A stretch of DNA of 64,000 nt from Morella rubra (GCA_003952965.2 CM025850.1:2417580-2481579), one strand, 5' to 3'; shown: positions 12,201 to 24,465, numbered from the stretch's first letter. Notes: generated by a model not told the origin, from the letters alone. Numbers and translations are program-made.

Positions 12201-12790
12201 ATCGGACTCATACTAAGCGGAGTAATGTGCTATGCAACTGTCCAGAAGTAACTGAAGGAAATTCTCGTCCACGCTTCATTTCACCATACAAGCTGTGACA
12301 TAACAAAAGAAACGATAAAGATATGGTAAAAGAGACAATAACAGTAAAAACAGTTCAACAAACATCAACATTACAAAGAAAATATACTTGAAAGAAATTA
12401 TTAATCAGAATCCAATTCTTGCATGTTATCGCCCAATGCCTCATCCTATATAGAGTCGCTATCACTTTTGAATGAATCTTCGTCCCCACTTTCTTCGCTA
12501 TTTTTTTTAATTTTCGCTTCATCCCCTCCGAAACATCATTACTATCTATACACCTTTTCTTCTGCCGATCAATTGCATCAGAAGCTTGGATAACGTTTGG
12601 CATAACGTCATCCCTCCGTAGCCGGATTAAGGTTAAACTATCGTAAGTCTATAAACAAGTCAATGACATCATCCTCTTAATATGCTTCATTCGTGATGGC
12701 TACTCCCGATTCAACGTTTACATCAACTTCACCATCCGGATCCAGGCTGGGAATGTCATATGCATTTCTACACGACAACTTCTACATGAC
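12201..12790. other. CACTA-1 interior between the two transposase remnants
   Basis: No family signature is recognised. A minus-strand frame at 12603-12355 is basic (KRKLKKIAKKVGTKI) and could be a degraded exon of either transposase gene, but I cannot assign it. Confidence 0.35.
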
Positions 12791-14048
12791 TCACCACGTA
12801 AGTGCATGCAAATTATCAACTAGATAAAACACTTGACTTGCTTGATTTGCAAAACAAATGGATCTTCTAATACCACAGTTGGAAGTGTTTATGCTCTTAA
12901 AGTTATCGTCGATACAAATTCCACGGTGATTTCCAACGTCCCACCAATCACACTTAAACAAATATACAGTATTTTCCCACAAGTATTGCATGGCATAAAT
13001 GTCTACAAGTCTCCCGTAAAATTCTATTGGATTTCCCTCATGTGATCCCGGTACTACAATACCACTATTTTGAGTTCGCCGTTGTTCTTCCTGTTGTACT
13101 GTATGATATCTACATCCGTTCACAACACATGCAGAATAACGCATCACTCGTGTATCAGGCCCACGTGCCAATGAATACAATTCATCGACCAATGTACATG
13201 GATTTTGAGAATGTAATTTTTGAACCTACAACAATATATTAGAAGGTCATTAAAAATAAAGACACGATATTAATTAGGATTCTTTGTCAATAACACGTTA
13301 CTTGCCCTAAGAACCAATCCAAAAATTATTCCTCATGTGTACGAGAAATGTCACCAACTCCTTGTGCATGAAGTTTATCCATGTGTTCATTGTAACGATA
13401 AGGTTAATCAGCGACTATATATTACAGAAAACCTATAAAATTTTATTTTACTAAAGTAGTTGCTGATGCCTTTGCAATTGTTCAGCACATACCACGAGCT
13501 TTCTTGAACTCTGTTCGGTCTATGTCATGCCCTTTTGCAGCCCTTATCAATCTAATTCTCTAGTGAACACATCCAATGACCTTTTTGGTACCTCCATCAC
13601 GTCGTTAGAATCGTAGTTTCGATCTTTGCGATTAAACACTGTTTCGACCCCTCGGAGGTACTAAGGAACAAAATGTCGAACACTCGTTCTCAATATACGC
13701 TTCTACAATCGACCCTTCGAGAAGTGACTTATTTTTCACATACCATTTCGAGACACCCATCAACCGTTCAACTGGATACATCCATCTGTACTATACCAGT
13801 CCAGCAAGCATTGCTTTGAGCGGTAAGTGGACCACCAAATGCATCATTATCGTAAAAAAAGTGGGTGAAAAAATCGTTTCCAACTTGTATAAAATTATTC
13901 TGATATCTTCCGACATCCTCTGCAATACAGAAATCTTTAACGTCCGTGAGTACAACTCTTGAAAAAAAAATGTAATTCAGTCACTGCGCCACCCACGTCT
14001 TCCTTCAACAAGCCTCGGATCATCACTGGAAGAACCCTCTGCAATAAC
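12791..14048 (-). pseudogene. CACTA TNP2 transposase, C-terminal part (DUF4218 and DUF4216)
   Basis: Reading minus from 14048: LLQRVLPVMIRGLLKEDVGG (14.04-13.98 kb) and then RWMYPVERLMGVSKWYVKNK with EGSIVEAYIENECSTFC (about 13.79-13.67 kb) are DUF4218 hallmarks. The DUF4216 segment at 13192-12791 follows, with RYSACVVNGCRYHT, RTQNSGIVVPGSHEG, VYLFKCDWWDVG and ANQASQVFYLVD. Frame breaks and stops lie between the blocks. The N-terminal part continues beyond the Ty3 insertion at 19871. Confidence 0.8.
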
Positions 14049-14659
14049 TGATTCAGGAGCATCCCTTGCACCTCGGCATACAACACTTGTATCTCGGGCC
14101 GAGGTGGTAACAAAGCATCTCTTGTATCTCGGGTAGATCTGCACCTCGGCTGGAATGATTTACGAAGATTCAGTCAGCGTGATATATTTTTGGAAAGCTC
14201 TACGTCTCTAGTTTCAAATGCACTTGACCTCATATCATTTGAAGATTCTTAGAGAAAGTTATGACGTTTTTACTACTGGACGTCGGGAATGGCAACAGTC
14301 AGCGAATTTCAAAGTGCATTTAATTTCTTTTGTGTTGGAATTGTCTAGACTTTATTATTCCATTTTTTCTAGCTTGACCTTGATGTAATGAACTCTATAT
14401 ATGAGTGATTATCCAAAATAATAAGAAAGAACTTTTGATTCAAAGATATAATTCTTGCAAGTATATCTCTTGCTTTGGAGTTGAGTGACATCCTCCTACC
14501 AATCAAGCGAGTGGCTTGGTCGCGTCGAGTGGCATCCGCGATTAGTAGCGTCGAGTGGCTTCCGCTACCCCTGGTCGAGTGGCATCCCAGGACTATCCCC
14601 TTCCCTTGGCTCAATCCTTTTCGGATTTTGCCAAGCCTTGTAGATCCCGGTCTGCATCA
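14049..14659 (+). repeat. 5' LTR of Ty3/gypsy-1
   Basis: Begins TGATTCAGGAGCATCCC and ends TCTGCATCA. It matches 19280-19865 closely, with point changes and about 25 bp of sequence at 14551-14590 (a third copy of a short GTCGAGTGGC unit) that the 3' copy lacks. Confidence 0.9.
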
Positions 14660-14762
14660 AATTGGTATCAGAGCAAGTTTTCCTACTGTGGTGATTGGGT
14701 TTCTTTTCTGTTCTTCATAATTTTGAGATTTCTATGTTCTTCGTATCTTCTGAACTTTTACA

Positions 14763-15533
14763 ATGCCTCCACGACGTCAAAGAAATACAGAGCGTGATGA
14801 TGTACAAGCTGAACTTGCGGCATTAAGGGAATCAAATCAAACACTTACAAACATGGTGAATGAACTTTTTCAGCGTCTTCCAACTTCACCAACTCGAAGC
14901 CATAGGAGTCGGGAAAGTGCACGCAATGTCTTCTTCGAAGATGACAATAGCCGAGATGACCATTCATCTTCTTCTAGTTCTTTCGTTGAACCAAGAGTTG
15001 CTGCTCAATGGTCCATGGAACGTTTGGCTCGTGCTTTAGAAAACAATGATCGAAGCATCCAAGTTCATGTGCAAGACTTTGATGGGAAGCTTGATGCAGA
15101 TGAGTACTATGATTGGATGGCATCTTTAGAAGCTTTCTTTGAATGGAAAGATCTCTCAGATGAAAGAAAGGTGCAGTTCGTTGCTACAAAGTTGAAGGGT
15201 CATACTCTAATATGGTGGCAGCAATATCAACGAAGTAGAGATCGCAGAGGAATTCCAAAAATCAATATCTGGGCTGAGATGAAGGTGAAGCTTGATGAGA
15301 AGTTTCTGCCTTTAGACTATTCTCAAACTCTCTACCAAAAGTTCCATCAATTACATCAACGAATGGAGCAATCTGTTGGTGATTATACGGAGCAATTTTA
15401 CAAGCTTATGAGTCGTGTGAATTTGCAAGAATCCGATGATCAATTGGTGGCAAGATACGTCAGTGGGCTGAAGTATAATCTCAAGGGTGAGCTTATGATG
15501 CATTCATTTCGTTCTCTGGAGGAAGCATACTAG
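14763..15533 (+). pseudogene. Ty3/gypsy-1 gag (capsid) region
   Basis: The frame starts MPPRRQRNTERDDVQ. It has an N-terminal coiled-coil-like stretch and then the Retrotrans_gag core (TLIWWQQYQRSRDRRG, KLDEKFLPLDYSQTLYQKF, DDQLVARYVSGLK). A TAG at 15531 ends the frame before the zinc knuckle. The nucleocapsid part resumes in another frame at about 15660. It would form the particle shell; here it is separated from the rest by stops. Confidence 0.85.
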
Positions 15534-15659
15534 AAGGCATTAAAGGCGAGGAGAAAATGAAATGGAGTTCATACGAAAAGGTGAAAGTTCGAAAGTGGTG
15601 AAGGAGAAAGAAAGAAAGTTGGCTCTATACCTCAAAAACCAGCTCAACAACATAGTAGA

Positions 15660-16514
15660 GTGAGTAAGGAGCATGGAAAATCAGATTCATTTTCCAATAG
15701 ATGTTTCAGATGTAATGAAATTGGGCATAGATCCTATGAATGTCTAAAGAAGAAAGCTGAATTGCATTTGTTGGAAGAAGAAGGAGATGTGGATCAAGAG
15801 CCAATCTATGATGAAGAAGTTGAGGATGAGGATGTAGAATATTGTGAAGGTGATTGTGATGCAGAAAGCCTTGTAATCCAACGAGTCATGACTGTTCAAG
15901 AAGATGATAGATGGTTGAGGCATAATATTTTCAGAACCTATTGTCTTTCCTATGGAAAGAAGTGCATCTTGATGATTGACTCGGGAAGTTGTGAAAATAT
16001 GGTGTCAAAGGTGATGGTAGAAAAGCTGAAACTTTCTTGTGAGCGTCATCCAAAGCCTTACAAAGTTTCTTGGTTCAAAAAGGGTGGAGAAATCATGGTG
16101 ACACAAAGGAGTAAAGTAAAGTTTTCCATTGGCAAGTATGAAGATGAGATTTATTGTGATGTGTTGCCCATGGATGCTTGCCATTTGCTTCTTGGCAGAC
16201 CTTGGCAATTTGATAGGAGTGCTTACCATGATGGGAGAAGAAACACTTGCACCGTTATCCACAATGGTGTGAAGTATGTGCTGTCCCTTATGAAAGATGT
16301 TCCATCAAGTGTGTCTTCTTCAAATCAGATCAGTTTATTATCTTATAAAGAGTTTGAAGAATCCTATAAGGGAGAAGACATTATTTATGCTCTTGTTGCT
16401 GTGGATAGAAGTGAAGAAGTTGCAAAGGAGGTTCCGAATGAAGTTCAAGACTTGCTGGACAGATTCAAAGGCCTTGCTCCTGATGAGCTTCCTAGTGGTT
16501 TACCACCACTTTGA
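15660..16514 (+). pseudogene. Ty3/gypsy-1 zinc knuckle and aspartic protease region
   Basis: A CCHC knuckle (CFRCNEIGHRSYEC) is followed by an acidic linker. The protease follows, with the catalytic-site block LMIDSGSCENMVS (DSG) and the flap-side block LLLGRPWQFDR. The frame ends at a TGA at 16512, where the RT linker should continue; the following sequence is still homologous but out of frame. Confidence 0.85.
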
Positions 16515-17770
16515 AACATTCAGCACCAAATTGATTTCACTCCAGGTGCTATTCTTCCTAATTTGCCTCATTATAGAATGCCTCCTAGTGAACATGCTGA
16601 ATTACAAAGACAAGTAATTGACTTGTTGAAAAAAGGCTGATTAGGGAATCCTTAGTCCTTGTGCGGTTCCAGCTCTTTTAACTCCTAAGAAGGATGGAAC
16701 ATGGAGAATGTGTGTTGATAGTAGAGCTATTAACAAGATTACAATCAAGTATAGGTTTCCTATTCCTAGACTTGACGATATGCTTGATGAACTTGCTGAT
16801 GCTAAAGTATTCTTCTAAGATTGATTTGCGAAGTGGTTATCACCAAATCAGAATTAGAGAAGGTGATGAGTGGAAGACAGCTTTTAAAACCAAGGATGTT
16901 TGTATGAATGGCTGGTTATGCCATTTGGATTGTCCAATGCCCCAAGTACTTTCATGAGACTTATGACTCAAGTATTGAAGATCTTCATGGGCAAGTATGT
17001 TGTGGTGTATTTTGATGATATCTTAATTTACAGCAAGGATAGAGTTCAACATTTGGAACATCTCTCCAATGTTTTCCAAGTGCTTCATGAAAATCAGCTC
17101 TATGTGAACCTTAATAAGTGCTCTTTCATGACTGATCAAGTCGTATTTCTAGGCTATGTTGTGAGTGCAGATGGCATGAAGATGGATGATGAGAAAGTAA
17201 AGGCTATTCTTGATTGGCCTACACCTAGAAGCTAACCGATGTGAGAAGCTTTCATGGTTTGGCCTCATTCTACAGAAGATTTATTCAACATTTCAGCACC
17301 ATTGTTGCCCCAATGATGGATGTTCTAAAGAAGAAGGAATTTCAGTGGACCAATGAGGCTGAAAGCAGTTTTCAAGAGTTGAAGTCCAAACTTGTTGAAG
17401 CACCAATTCTAGCACTACTGGATTTTTCTAAGCCATTCCAAGAGGAGTGTGATGCGTCAAATGTCGGCATAGGAGCTGTTCTTTTGCAAGGAGGAAAATC
17501 TGTTGCTTATTTCAGTGAGAAACTCAGTGATGCAAAGCTGAAATATTCAACCTATGATAAGGAGTTATATGCAATCGTACAAGCTTTACAACATTGGGAA
17601 CATTATCTCATTGGTGTGGAGTTTGTTCTCTTTTCTGACCACGAAGCTTTGAGATTCTGAAGGGACAAAAGAAGCTTAATTCTCGTCATGCTAGCTGGGT
17701 CTCATACCTTGAGAAGTTCTCTTTTGTTCTACAACACAAAGCTGGATCATCAAACAAAGTTGCTGATGCT
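16515..17770 (+). pseudogene. Ty3/gypsy-1 reverse transcriptase and RNase H region
   Basis: RT blocks are [20 protein letters not shown] (16.82-16.87 kb) and the catalytic [11 protein letters not shown] (about 17.01-17.04 kb), then the thumb [15 protein letters not shown] frame change at about 17230 leads to [18 protein letters not shown] and RNase H ([36 protein letters not shown]). A stop at 17658-17660 ends the frame. At least three further frame breaks lie between 16.5 and 16.95 kb. Confidence 0.85.
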
Positions 17771-19214
17771 TTGAGTCGACGACATAGCTTGTTGACAACT
17801 CTATCTTATGAAATCACCGGTTTTGATCTCTTACCAAGATATTATGTTTCAGATCCTTTCTTTTCAAAAGTATTGCAAGATTTGAATGATGAGAAGAGAA
17901 GAGATTACTTGCTGATCAATGGCTATCTCTTCAAAGGCAACCAACTTTGTTTGCCGGAGGGTTCTTTGAGGTTATTTGTCATTAAAGAATTGCATGCGGG
18001 AGGACTTGGTGGACACTTTGGAAGAGACAAAACTGAAGCTCTTGTGAAGTTGCGGTACTTTTGGCCTACGTTGAAGCGTGATGTTGCTAGATTTGTGCAA
18101 AACTGTCTAGTATGTCAAAAGGCCAAAGGAGGAGTTCAAAACGCTGGTTATTATCAACCCTTACCAATCCCTAATGCTCCTTGGGAAGACTTATCAATGG
18201 ATTTTGTTCTTGGTTTGCCTAGAACACAGCACGGGTTTGATTGCATATTTGTGGTAGTGGATCGTTTCTCCAAGATGGCTCACTTTATCCCATGTAAGAA
18301 TTCTACTGATGCATCTCATATCGCTGCCTTATTTTTTAAAGAAGTTGTTCGTCTACATGGTGTTCCAAAGACCATTACTTTGGATCGTGATGTGAAGTTT
18401 GTTAGTCACTTTTGGAGGACACTATGGAAACTTTTGGGACTCGTTTGCAATTCTCTAGTGCTTACCATCTTCAAATTGATGGACAAACTGAAGTGGTGAA
18501 TAGATCTCTTGGAAATTTGCTGAGAAGTTTAGTGGGAGAGCATCCAAGGAAGTGGGACTTTGTCATTCCTCAAGCTGAATTTGCTTACAATAGTTCAGCC
18601 AATCGATCAACCAAGAAGTCTCCATTTGAAGTCGTCTATGGCAATAATCCAAGTCATGTTCTTGATCTCCTGCCATTGCCAAATCAAGCAAGAGTAAGTA
18701 TGGAAGCTGAAGAGTTCGCTGAGCAAATAAAAGAAGTTCATGAACAAGTTCGACATCAATTGCAGCATTCTACTCAGATGTAAAGTCCAAGGCTGATGTT
18801 CATCGAAGGAAATTGGAGTTCAAGGAAGGAGATCTGGTTATGGTCTATCTACGGAAGGAAAGGTTTCCTGTTGGTACTTATAACAAGCTGAAACAGAGGA
18901 AGTTTGGTCCTTGTCGAGTTCTAAAGAAGTTGGGTCCAAATGCTTATCGCATTGAATTACCCGCTGGATTTTCCATAAGTCCTACGTTCAATATATGTGA
19001 TCTTTATCCTTATTATGGCGATGAGGAGCAGATTGCTATGGAACCAAAGTATTTCGAAGGTGGCCTCTCTAACTCTCCATACGATTCCATTGATGTTCTG
19101 GATGTGCATTCTATCACAACTCGGCGTGGCACTTACACACAATACTTGGTTCGATGGCCTGAGAAACCAAGTTCCGAAATGCATGGATTTCTGGTGAAGA
19201 GCTCAAGAAGTTAG
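17771..19214 (+). pseudogene. Ty3/gypsy-1 integrase and chromodomain region
   Basis: The zinc-binding HH-CC part includes HAGGLGGHFG and CLVCQKAKG. Catalytic residues are seen as SMDFVLGLP (D), LDRDVKF (D) and GQTEVVNRS (E), the last after a frameshift near 18430. After a stop at about 18781, 18813-19214 encodes the GPY/F-like block ([20 protein letters not shown]) and a chromodomain ([20 protein letters not shown]). This class of chromodomain usually steers insertion to marked chromatin. Confidence 0.85.
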
Positions 19215-19279
19215 ATCAGTTGCTGTGGGAAGATCTGAACTCAAACTCGCAAGGTGAGTTCTTTTCAAGAAGGGGAGAA

Positions 19280-19865
19280 TGATGCAGGAGCATCCCTTGC
19301 ACCTCGGCATACAACACTTGTATCTCGGGCCGAGGTGGTAACAAAGCATCTCTTGTATCTCGGCAGATCTGCACCTTGGCTGGAACGATTTACGAAGAGT
19401 CAGTTAGCGTGTGATATATTGTTAGAAAGCTCTACGTCTCTAGTTTCAAACGCACTTGACCTCATATCATTTGAAGATTCCTAGAGAAAGTTATGACATT
19501 TTTACTACTGGAAGTCGGGAATGGCAACAGACAGCGAATTTCAAAGTGCATTTAATTTCTTTTGTGTTGGAATTGTCTAGACTTTATTATTCTGTTTTTT
19601 CTAGCTTGACCTGATGTAATGAACTCTATATATGAGTGATTATCCAAAATAATAAGAAAGAACTTTTGATTCAAAGATATAATTCTTGTAAGTATTTCTC
19701 TTGCTTTGGAGTTGAGTGACATCCTCCTACCAATCAAGCGAGTGGCTTGGTCGCGTCGAGTGGCATCCGCGATTAGTAGCATCGAGTGGCTCACAGGACT
19801 ATTCCCTTCCCTTGGCTCAATCCTTTTCCAATTTTGCTAAGCCTTGCAGATCTCGGTCTGCATCA
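19280..19865 (+). repeat. 3' LTR of Ty3/gypsy-1
   Basis: Begins TGATGCAGGAGCATCCC directly after the polypurine tract and ends TCTGCATCA. It is about 25 bp shorter than the 5' copy because of a deletion near 19780, and also carries scattered substitutions. Confidence 0.9.
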
Positions 19866-20760
19866 AGAACACATGACAATCATGACTTTTCATTCTAGAC
19901 ACCTTCAACTCATCTATATTCACACAACGTGAAATCAGAGTAGCATAATCATCGGGGAACCTCATGTCTTTTAACCACTCACAGGCCCTCTTTTGCTTTT
20001 CTCAAGTCAAAATATAAGCTGCTTGAGGCATCAATTCGACCCGACCATCATACACCAATTGCAAGTCTTTTTTAACCCTTATTTCAGCTAAATCTCTATG
20101 TGCACCTGCTGAATCCCTGGTCTTGAACTCGATATTCATCATCGTTCAGATCACATTGTCACATATGTTCTTCTTAATGTGCATCACGTCCAAGTTATGT
20201 CGTAACCCTAACGTACTCTAATACGGCAGTTGGAAAAAGATGCTTTTCTTTTCCCTATTCTTCCCTGACGCTTTACTAAAGATAAACTCCTTGACATACG
20301 TCAATTATTCTAATATGTCCTCACCAATTACCTCCCCGAGCGGAAGTCTATTTTTTTCTTTCACATCGAACGTATCCACATCGTATTTCCATGTATGCCC
20401 CGGTGTCAAGTATCTCCTATGACCTATATAACACATTCTTCTCCCCTACTTTAACCATTTATGGTAAGTGTCTAAATAACACGTTGGACATGCCAACTTC
20501 CTTTGGTACTCCATCCAGATAAATTGGTATATGCTGGAAAATCATTTATGGTCCACATCAAAGCTACATGCATTGTAAATGTCGTCCTATCTGAAGCATC
20601 ATATGTGTTAACTCCATCTTCCCATAGTTGTTTCAACTCATCCACTAAGGGCCAAAGATATATATCTATATCATTTCCTGGTTACTTGCGACCCGGGATT
20701 AAAAGAGTCATCAGTGAAAGAGGGACCTTTATACACCTCCTCAAGAGGCCATAGAGTAGC
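19866..20760 (-). pseudogene. CACTA TNP2 transposase, core part
   Basis: On minus, about 20.73-20.50 kb encodes the TNP2 core: LLIPGRK, PGNDIDIYLWPLVDELKQLW, DGVNTYDAS, MHVALMWTINDFPAYTNLSG. Further minus-strand homology runs down to the Ty3 insertion, where RMKSHDCHV is cut; the frame continues at 14048 on the far side. Stops and frame shifts are present. TNP2 proteins cut and rejoin CACTA element ends. Confidence 0.78.
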
Positions 20761-21275
20761 CTTCACAGTTGCGTTGACACGACTGTCGAGGTCCTCAAAT
20801 AGCAGGGCCAACTAAGAAGGGGGCATTATAGGCGCTCCCATCTTAAGAAGTGCCTCTGATCTGTTGGTCGTAGGCTGTAATGCCTCCTCTGGGGTCGTTG
20901 CTGCTCTACGAGCGAACTAACGAGTCAACGACCTTACAAGTCTTCGATCTGTCGGTCGTTGCTCCTCTGCGGTCGTTGTTTAGCGCCCTCATAACCCCCT
21001 TACAAGTCTCCTAGACAACAATCACGACACCCCGAGAAATAAGGAACTGAGTCAGAAACAGTGGAAAATCTATCTGCGTCTATTGACCCAGTAAGAGCAT
21101 GAACTGAGCTCTCGTGAACGAGCACTTTGTCCCATGAGTTCTGCCATTGACGTTTGGCGTCCAGATGAGGTGCAAAATCAGCCAAAACGGTAAGAACTCA
21201 CTCTGCTTGATGTTGCTGCCAACAATTGTAGAGTTCTTCGCTGACATTAGCATCCACAAGTCCTACTTTGATCTG
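20761..21275. other. CACTA-1 remainder up to the deletion junction
   Basis: No gene recognised. An imperfect direct duplication of a GATCTGT(T/C)GGTCGT ... CCTCTG-GGTCGTTG unit occurs at about 20858-20900 and 20948-20985. Sequence identity switches to the truncated LTR of the next element at about 21271-21276, with no TSD or TIR at the switch, so this is a deletion or recombination point. Confidence 0.45.
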
Positions 21276-21610
21276 ATACGAGCTCCTCAACATTCTGAAC
21301 AACAACCTAGTTGCACGCGAACTCCAAATCTCAGTTAATCATGTCCTAATCAAGGTTTCGAGATAAAAACGACCTACTAGCTTAAAAATTTAAATTGATC
21401 CAATGCATACTCCTCAATCTCTTGAATAATAACTCAGTTGCAGGTGAACTCCAATTCTCACTAAATCATGTCTAATGAATGTTTCGAACTTAGTATCTCA
21501 AGTACTAAATAATCTCTCTTAGTCACTAAATACCCCTTAATGCACTACTAATCACAAACAAGATAGCATAAACAATATGCATGTGATATTTGAAAGCTCG
21601 GGGTATGACA
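21276..21610 (-). repeat. Truncated 3' LTR of Ty3/gypsy-2
   Basis: Matches about 28280-28613 of the 5' LTR (shared ATACGAGCTCCTCAACATT, ATGCACTACTAATCACAAAC, GGGTATGACA). About 2.1 kb of the LTR is missing on the CACTA-1 side. Confidence 0.85.
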
Positions 21611-21673
21611 TACTCCCCCACTTAGAAATAATTCCGTCCTTGGAATTGAAACATAACACAAGAGATGTACCAG

Positions 21674-22497
21674 TTAGTCAAACAAGTGAGGATACTTGTC
21701 ACGCATGTCTACCTCTAACTCCCATGAAGCTTCAGTGATATCGTGACTCTGCCATAACACTTTCACTAAAGGAATCTTCCTATTACGCAGCTCTTGATCC
21801 TTTCTATCTAATATCGTCACAGGTTGCTCCTGGTAGGTTAAGTTCTTTGCTAGTTGTAAAGGCATATAATCTATCACATGGGAAGGATCTGGAACATATT
21901 TTCTCAACATAGAAATATGAAAGGTATCATGAACTCCTTCCAATTCTGGCGGTAAGGCTAACTGATAAGCTGTCACTCCTACTTTACGTAGTATCTCAAA
22001 AGGTCCAACATATCGGGGACTCAACTTTCCTTTCTTCCAAATCTCTTAACTCCTTTCATAGGAATTACCTTCAAGAATACTTTATCTCCTTCCTCAAAAT
22101 CAAAATGTTGTCTACGATTATCATCATAACTCTTTTGTCTACTCTGTGCCACCTTCAACCTGTCCTTGATTAGTTCTACCTTTTCACATGTCTTTTGGAT
22201 TAGGTTAGATCCAATCATTTGCCTTTCTCCTACTTCATCCCAAAACAACAACGTTCTACATTTCTGTCCATAAAGAGCTTCGTATGGTGCCATCTGAATA
22301 CTAGTCTGATATGTATTGTTATAAGCAAATTCCACTTGTGGTAAATATTGAATCCAAGATCCCTTGAATTCTAAAATACAAGCTCTCAACATATCCTCTA
22401 AGATTTGAATGACTCTTTCTGATTGACCATCAGTTTGAGGATGAAATGCAGTACTAAACTTCAACTGTGAACCTAATGCTTTTGGAATCCATTCCAA
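21674..22497 (-). pseudogene. Ty3/gypsy-2 integrase C-terminus and chromodomain
   Basis: Two minus frames overlap by a few bases. 22497-22021 carries the last catalytic residue (FHPQTDGQSERVIQILEDML), FAYNNTYQTSIQMAPYEALY and FDFEEGDKVFLKV. 22024-21674 carries [34 protein letters not shown] and the chromodomain end VKVLWQSHDITEASWELE. A frameshift separates the frames. Confidence 0.88.
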
Positions 22498-23432
22498 ATT
22501 CTTGAGGTAAATCTCGTATCTCGATCAGATACTATAGAACTAGGTATACCATGAAGTCGTACAATTTCCTTAATGTATAACTCAGCCAACTTCTCAGAAG
22601 TATAACTAACCTTAATAGGAATGAAATTAGCTGATTTTGTCAAACGATCTATGACAACCCAAATAGCATCTTGTCCAGTCAATGCTCTTGGTAACCCAAC
22701 TACAAAATCCATAGCAATATCATCCCATTTCCATACTAGGATCTGTAAAGGTTGTAACAATCCTGCAGGTTTCTGATGTTCAGCTTTCACTTGTTGGCAA
22801 ATCAAACATTTACTAACAAATTCTGCTATCTCCTTTTTCATCCCAGGCCACCAAAACTTAGCTTTCAAATCTTGGTACATCCTTGTGGAACCTGGATGCA
22901 TGGAATACTTTGACCTATGAGCTTCCTGCAGTATTAGTTCCTTAATCTCCTTATTGTCTGGAACCACTATCCTTTCTCTAAAGTATGCCAATCCATCATT
23001 CCTAATCACTACCTCTGATTTTGAATCCACAAGTTCTTTAACTATTGGGTCTTGAGCCTGCCCATCCTTAATCCGATCCTGTAATGAAGATTGAATTGTC
23101 AATGCATTCAATTGTTTCACTTCCTCATCCAAAAGTAATTCAATCTCATTCCTTTCCATATCCTTTTCCAATTCAGGAGACAACTTCTGACTCCTTTCTT
23201 TTCCTTCCTCAAACTTCCTACTCAAGGCATCTGCCACAACATTTGCCTTTCCAGGGTGATAATTGATGGTACAATCATAGTCCTTGATTAACTCCAACCA
23301 TCTCCTCTGTCTCATATTCAACTCCTTCTGAGTAAAGAAATATTTCAAACTCTTATGATCTGTATAGATTTCACACTTAACTCCATACAGATAATGTCTC
23401 CAAAGTTTCAGTGCAAACACTACAGCTGCCAA
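22473..23432 (-). pseudogene. Ty3/gypsy-2 RNase H end and integrase core
   Basis: Begins within RNase H ([20 protein letters not shown], then [20 protein letters not shown]). It continues with the integrase zinc finger ([33 protein letters not shown]). Two catalytic aspartates follow, in [12 protein letters not shown] and [15 protein letters not shown] frameshift near 22490 takes the frame away before the final glutamate. Confidence 0.88.
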
Positions 23433-23434
23433 TT

Positions 23435-24465
23435 CTAAATCATGAGTGGGTAATTCTTCTCGTGAGTCTTAAGCTGTCGTGATGCATATGCAATAACTTT
23501 TCCTTCCTGCATCAATACCCCTCCTAAACCTGTCCTTGAGGCATCAGTATAAATAACATATACTTCTGATTCCTTAGGTAAAGCTAAAATAGGTGCAGTA
23601 ATCAGTCTACTTTTCAACTCCTGAAAACTTTGCTCACATTCCTCTGTCCATATAAATTTAGCATTCTTCTTTGTCAATGCTGTCAGAGGTGATGCCAATT
23701 TAGAGAATCCTTCTACAAATCTACGATAATATCCAGCAAATCCAAGAAAACTTCTAATATCATGAACTGTAGTAGGTCTTGGCCAAGTATAAACTGCCTC
23801 TACTTTTCCTGGATCAACTGATATACCTTCACTCGAAATAATATGTCCTAGAAATGCTACTTCCTTTAACCAAAAATCACATTTCGAGAACTTAGCATAT
23901 AACTGTTCATCCCTCAATCTTTGCAAAACCAACCTCAAATGATTCTCATGCTCTTCCTTACTCCTAGAGTATATCAATATATCATCAATGAATACAACCA
24001 CAAAATGATCCAAAAAATCTCTAAATACCCTTTGCATCAAATCCATAAATGCAGCAGGAGCATTTGTTAATCCAAAAGGCATTACCAGAATTTGTAATGG
24101 CCATACCTGGTACGAAAAGCTGTCTTTGGTATATCCTCCTTCTTGATTCTCAATTGATGATATCCTGACCTTAGATCAATCTTAGAAAATATTTCAGCAC
24201 CATTCAATTGATCAAACAAATCATCAATCCTAGGTAAAGGATACTTATTCCTAATAGTAACCTTATTCAGCTCTCGATAGTCTATGCACATTCTCATAGT
24301 GCCATCCTTCTTTTTCACAAATAACACTGGAGCTCCCCAAGGTGAAACACTAGGTCTAATATATCCTTTATGCAATAAATCTTGCAGTTGTTCCTTTAAT
24401 TCCTTTAGTTCAGCTGGGGCCATCCTATATGGAGCTTTAGACAAAGGTGCAGTATCTGGTACCAA
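23435..24465 (-). pseudogene. Ty3/gypsy-2 reverse transcriptase and RNase H start
   Basis: 24465-24082 encodes [39 protein letters not shown] and [17 protein letters not shown]. After a frame step, 24082-23435 has [20 protein letters not shown] and the catalytic [11 protein letters not shown]. It then has the connection and RNase H start ([35 protein letters not shown]). Stop positions separate the pieces. Confidence 0.9.

Larger units (their letters stand above)
14049..19865 (+). mobile_element. Ty3/gypsy-1, full-length degenerate chromovirus inserted in TNP2
   Basis: Two LTRs (14049-14659 and 19280-19865) bound an internal region with a PBS (ATTGGTATCAGAGC, 14660-14674, initiator-Met type) and a PPT (AAGGGGAGAA, before 19280). 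The flanking 5-mers ATAAC (14044-14048) and AGAAC (19866-19870) look like a TSD with one change. Gene order is gag, protease, RT, RNase H, integrase, chromodomain, all on +. Several stops and frameshifts break the polyprotein, so it is inactive. It splits the CACTA-1 TNP2 frame between SHDCHV and LLQRVLP. Confidence 0.9.
9685..21275 (-). mobile_element. CACTA-1: En/Spm-type DNA transposon, right end lost, with a nested Ty3 element
   Basis: The left terminus reads CATTACAAAAAAATAGACTTTTAGTGAC, a mutated CACTACAAAAA end, preceded by TAA. Next come TTTAGTGAC/GTCACTAAA repeats and a GATCGATC-rich subterminal array. Remnants of two genes lie on the minus strand: TNP2 transposase (20.75-12.8 kb, split by a Ty3 element) and an En/Spm-associated plant transposase gene (about 12.2-10.5 kb). 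The right end is replaced near 21275 by a truncated LTR, so the element cannot move by itself. Confidence 0.8.
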
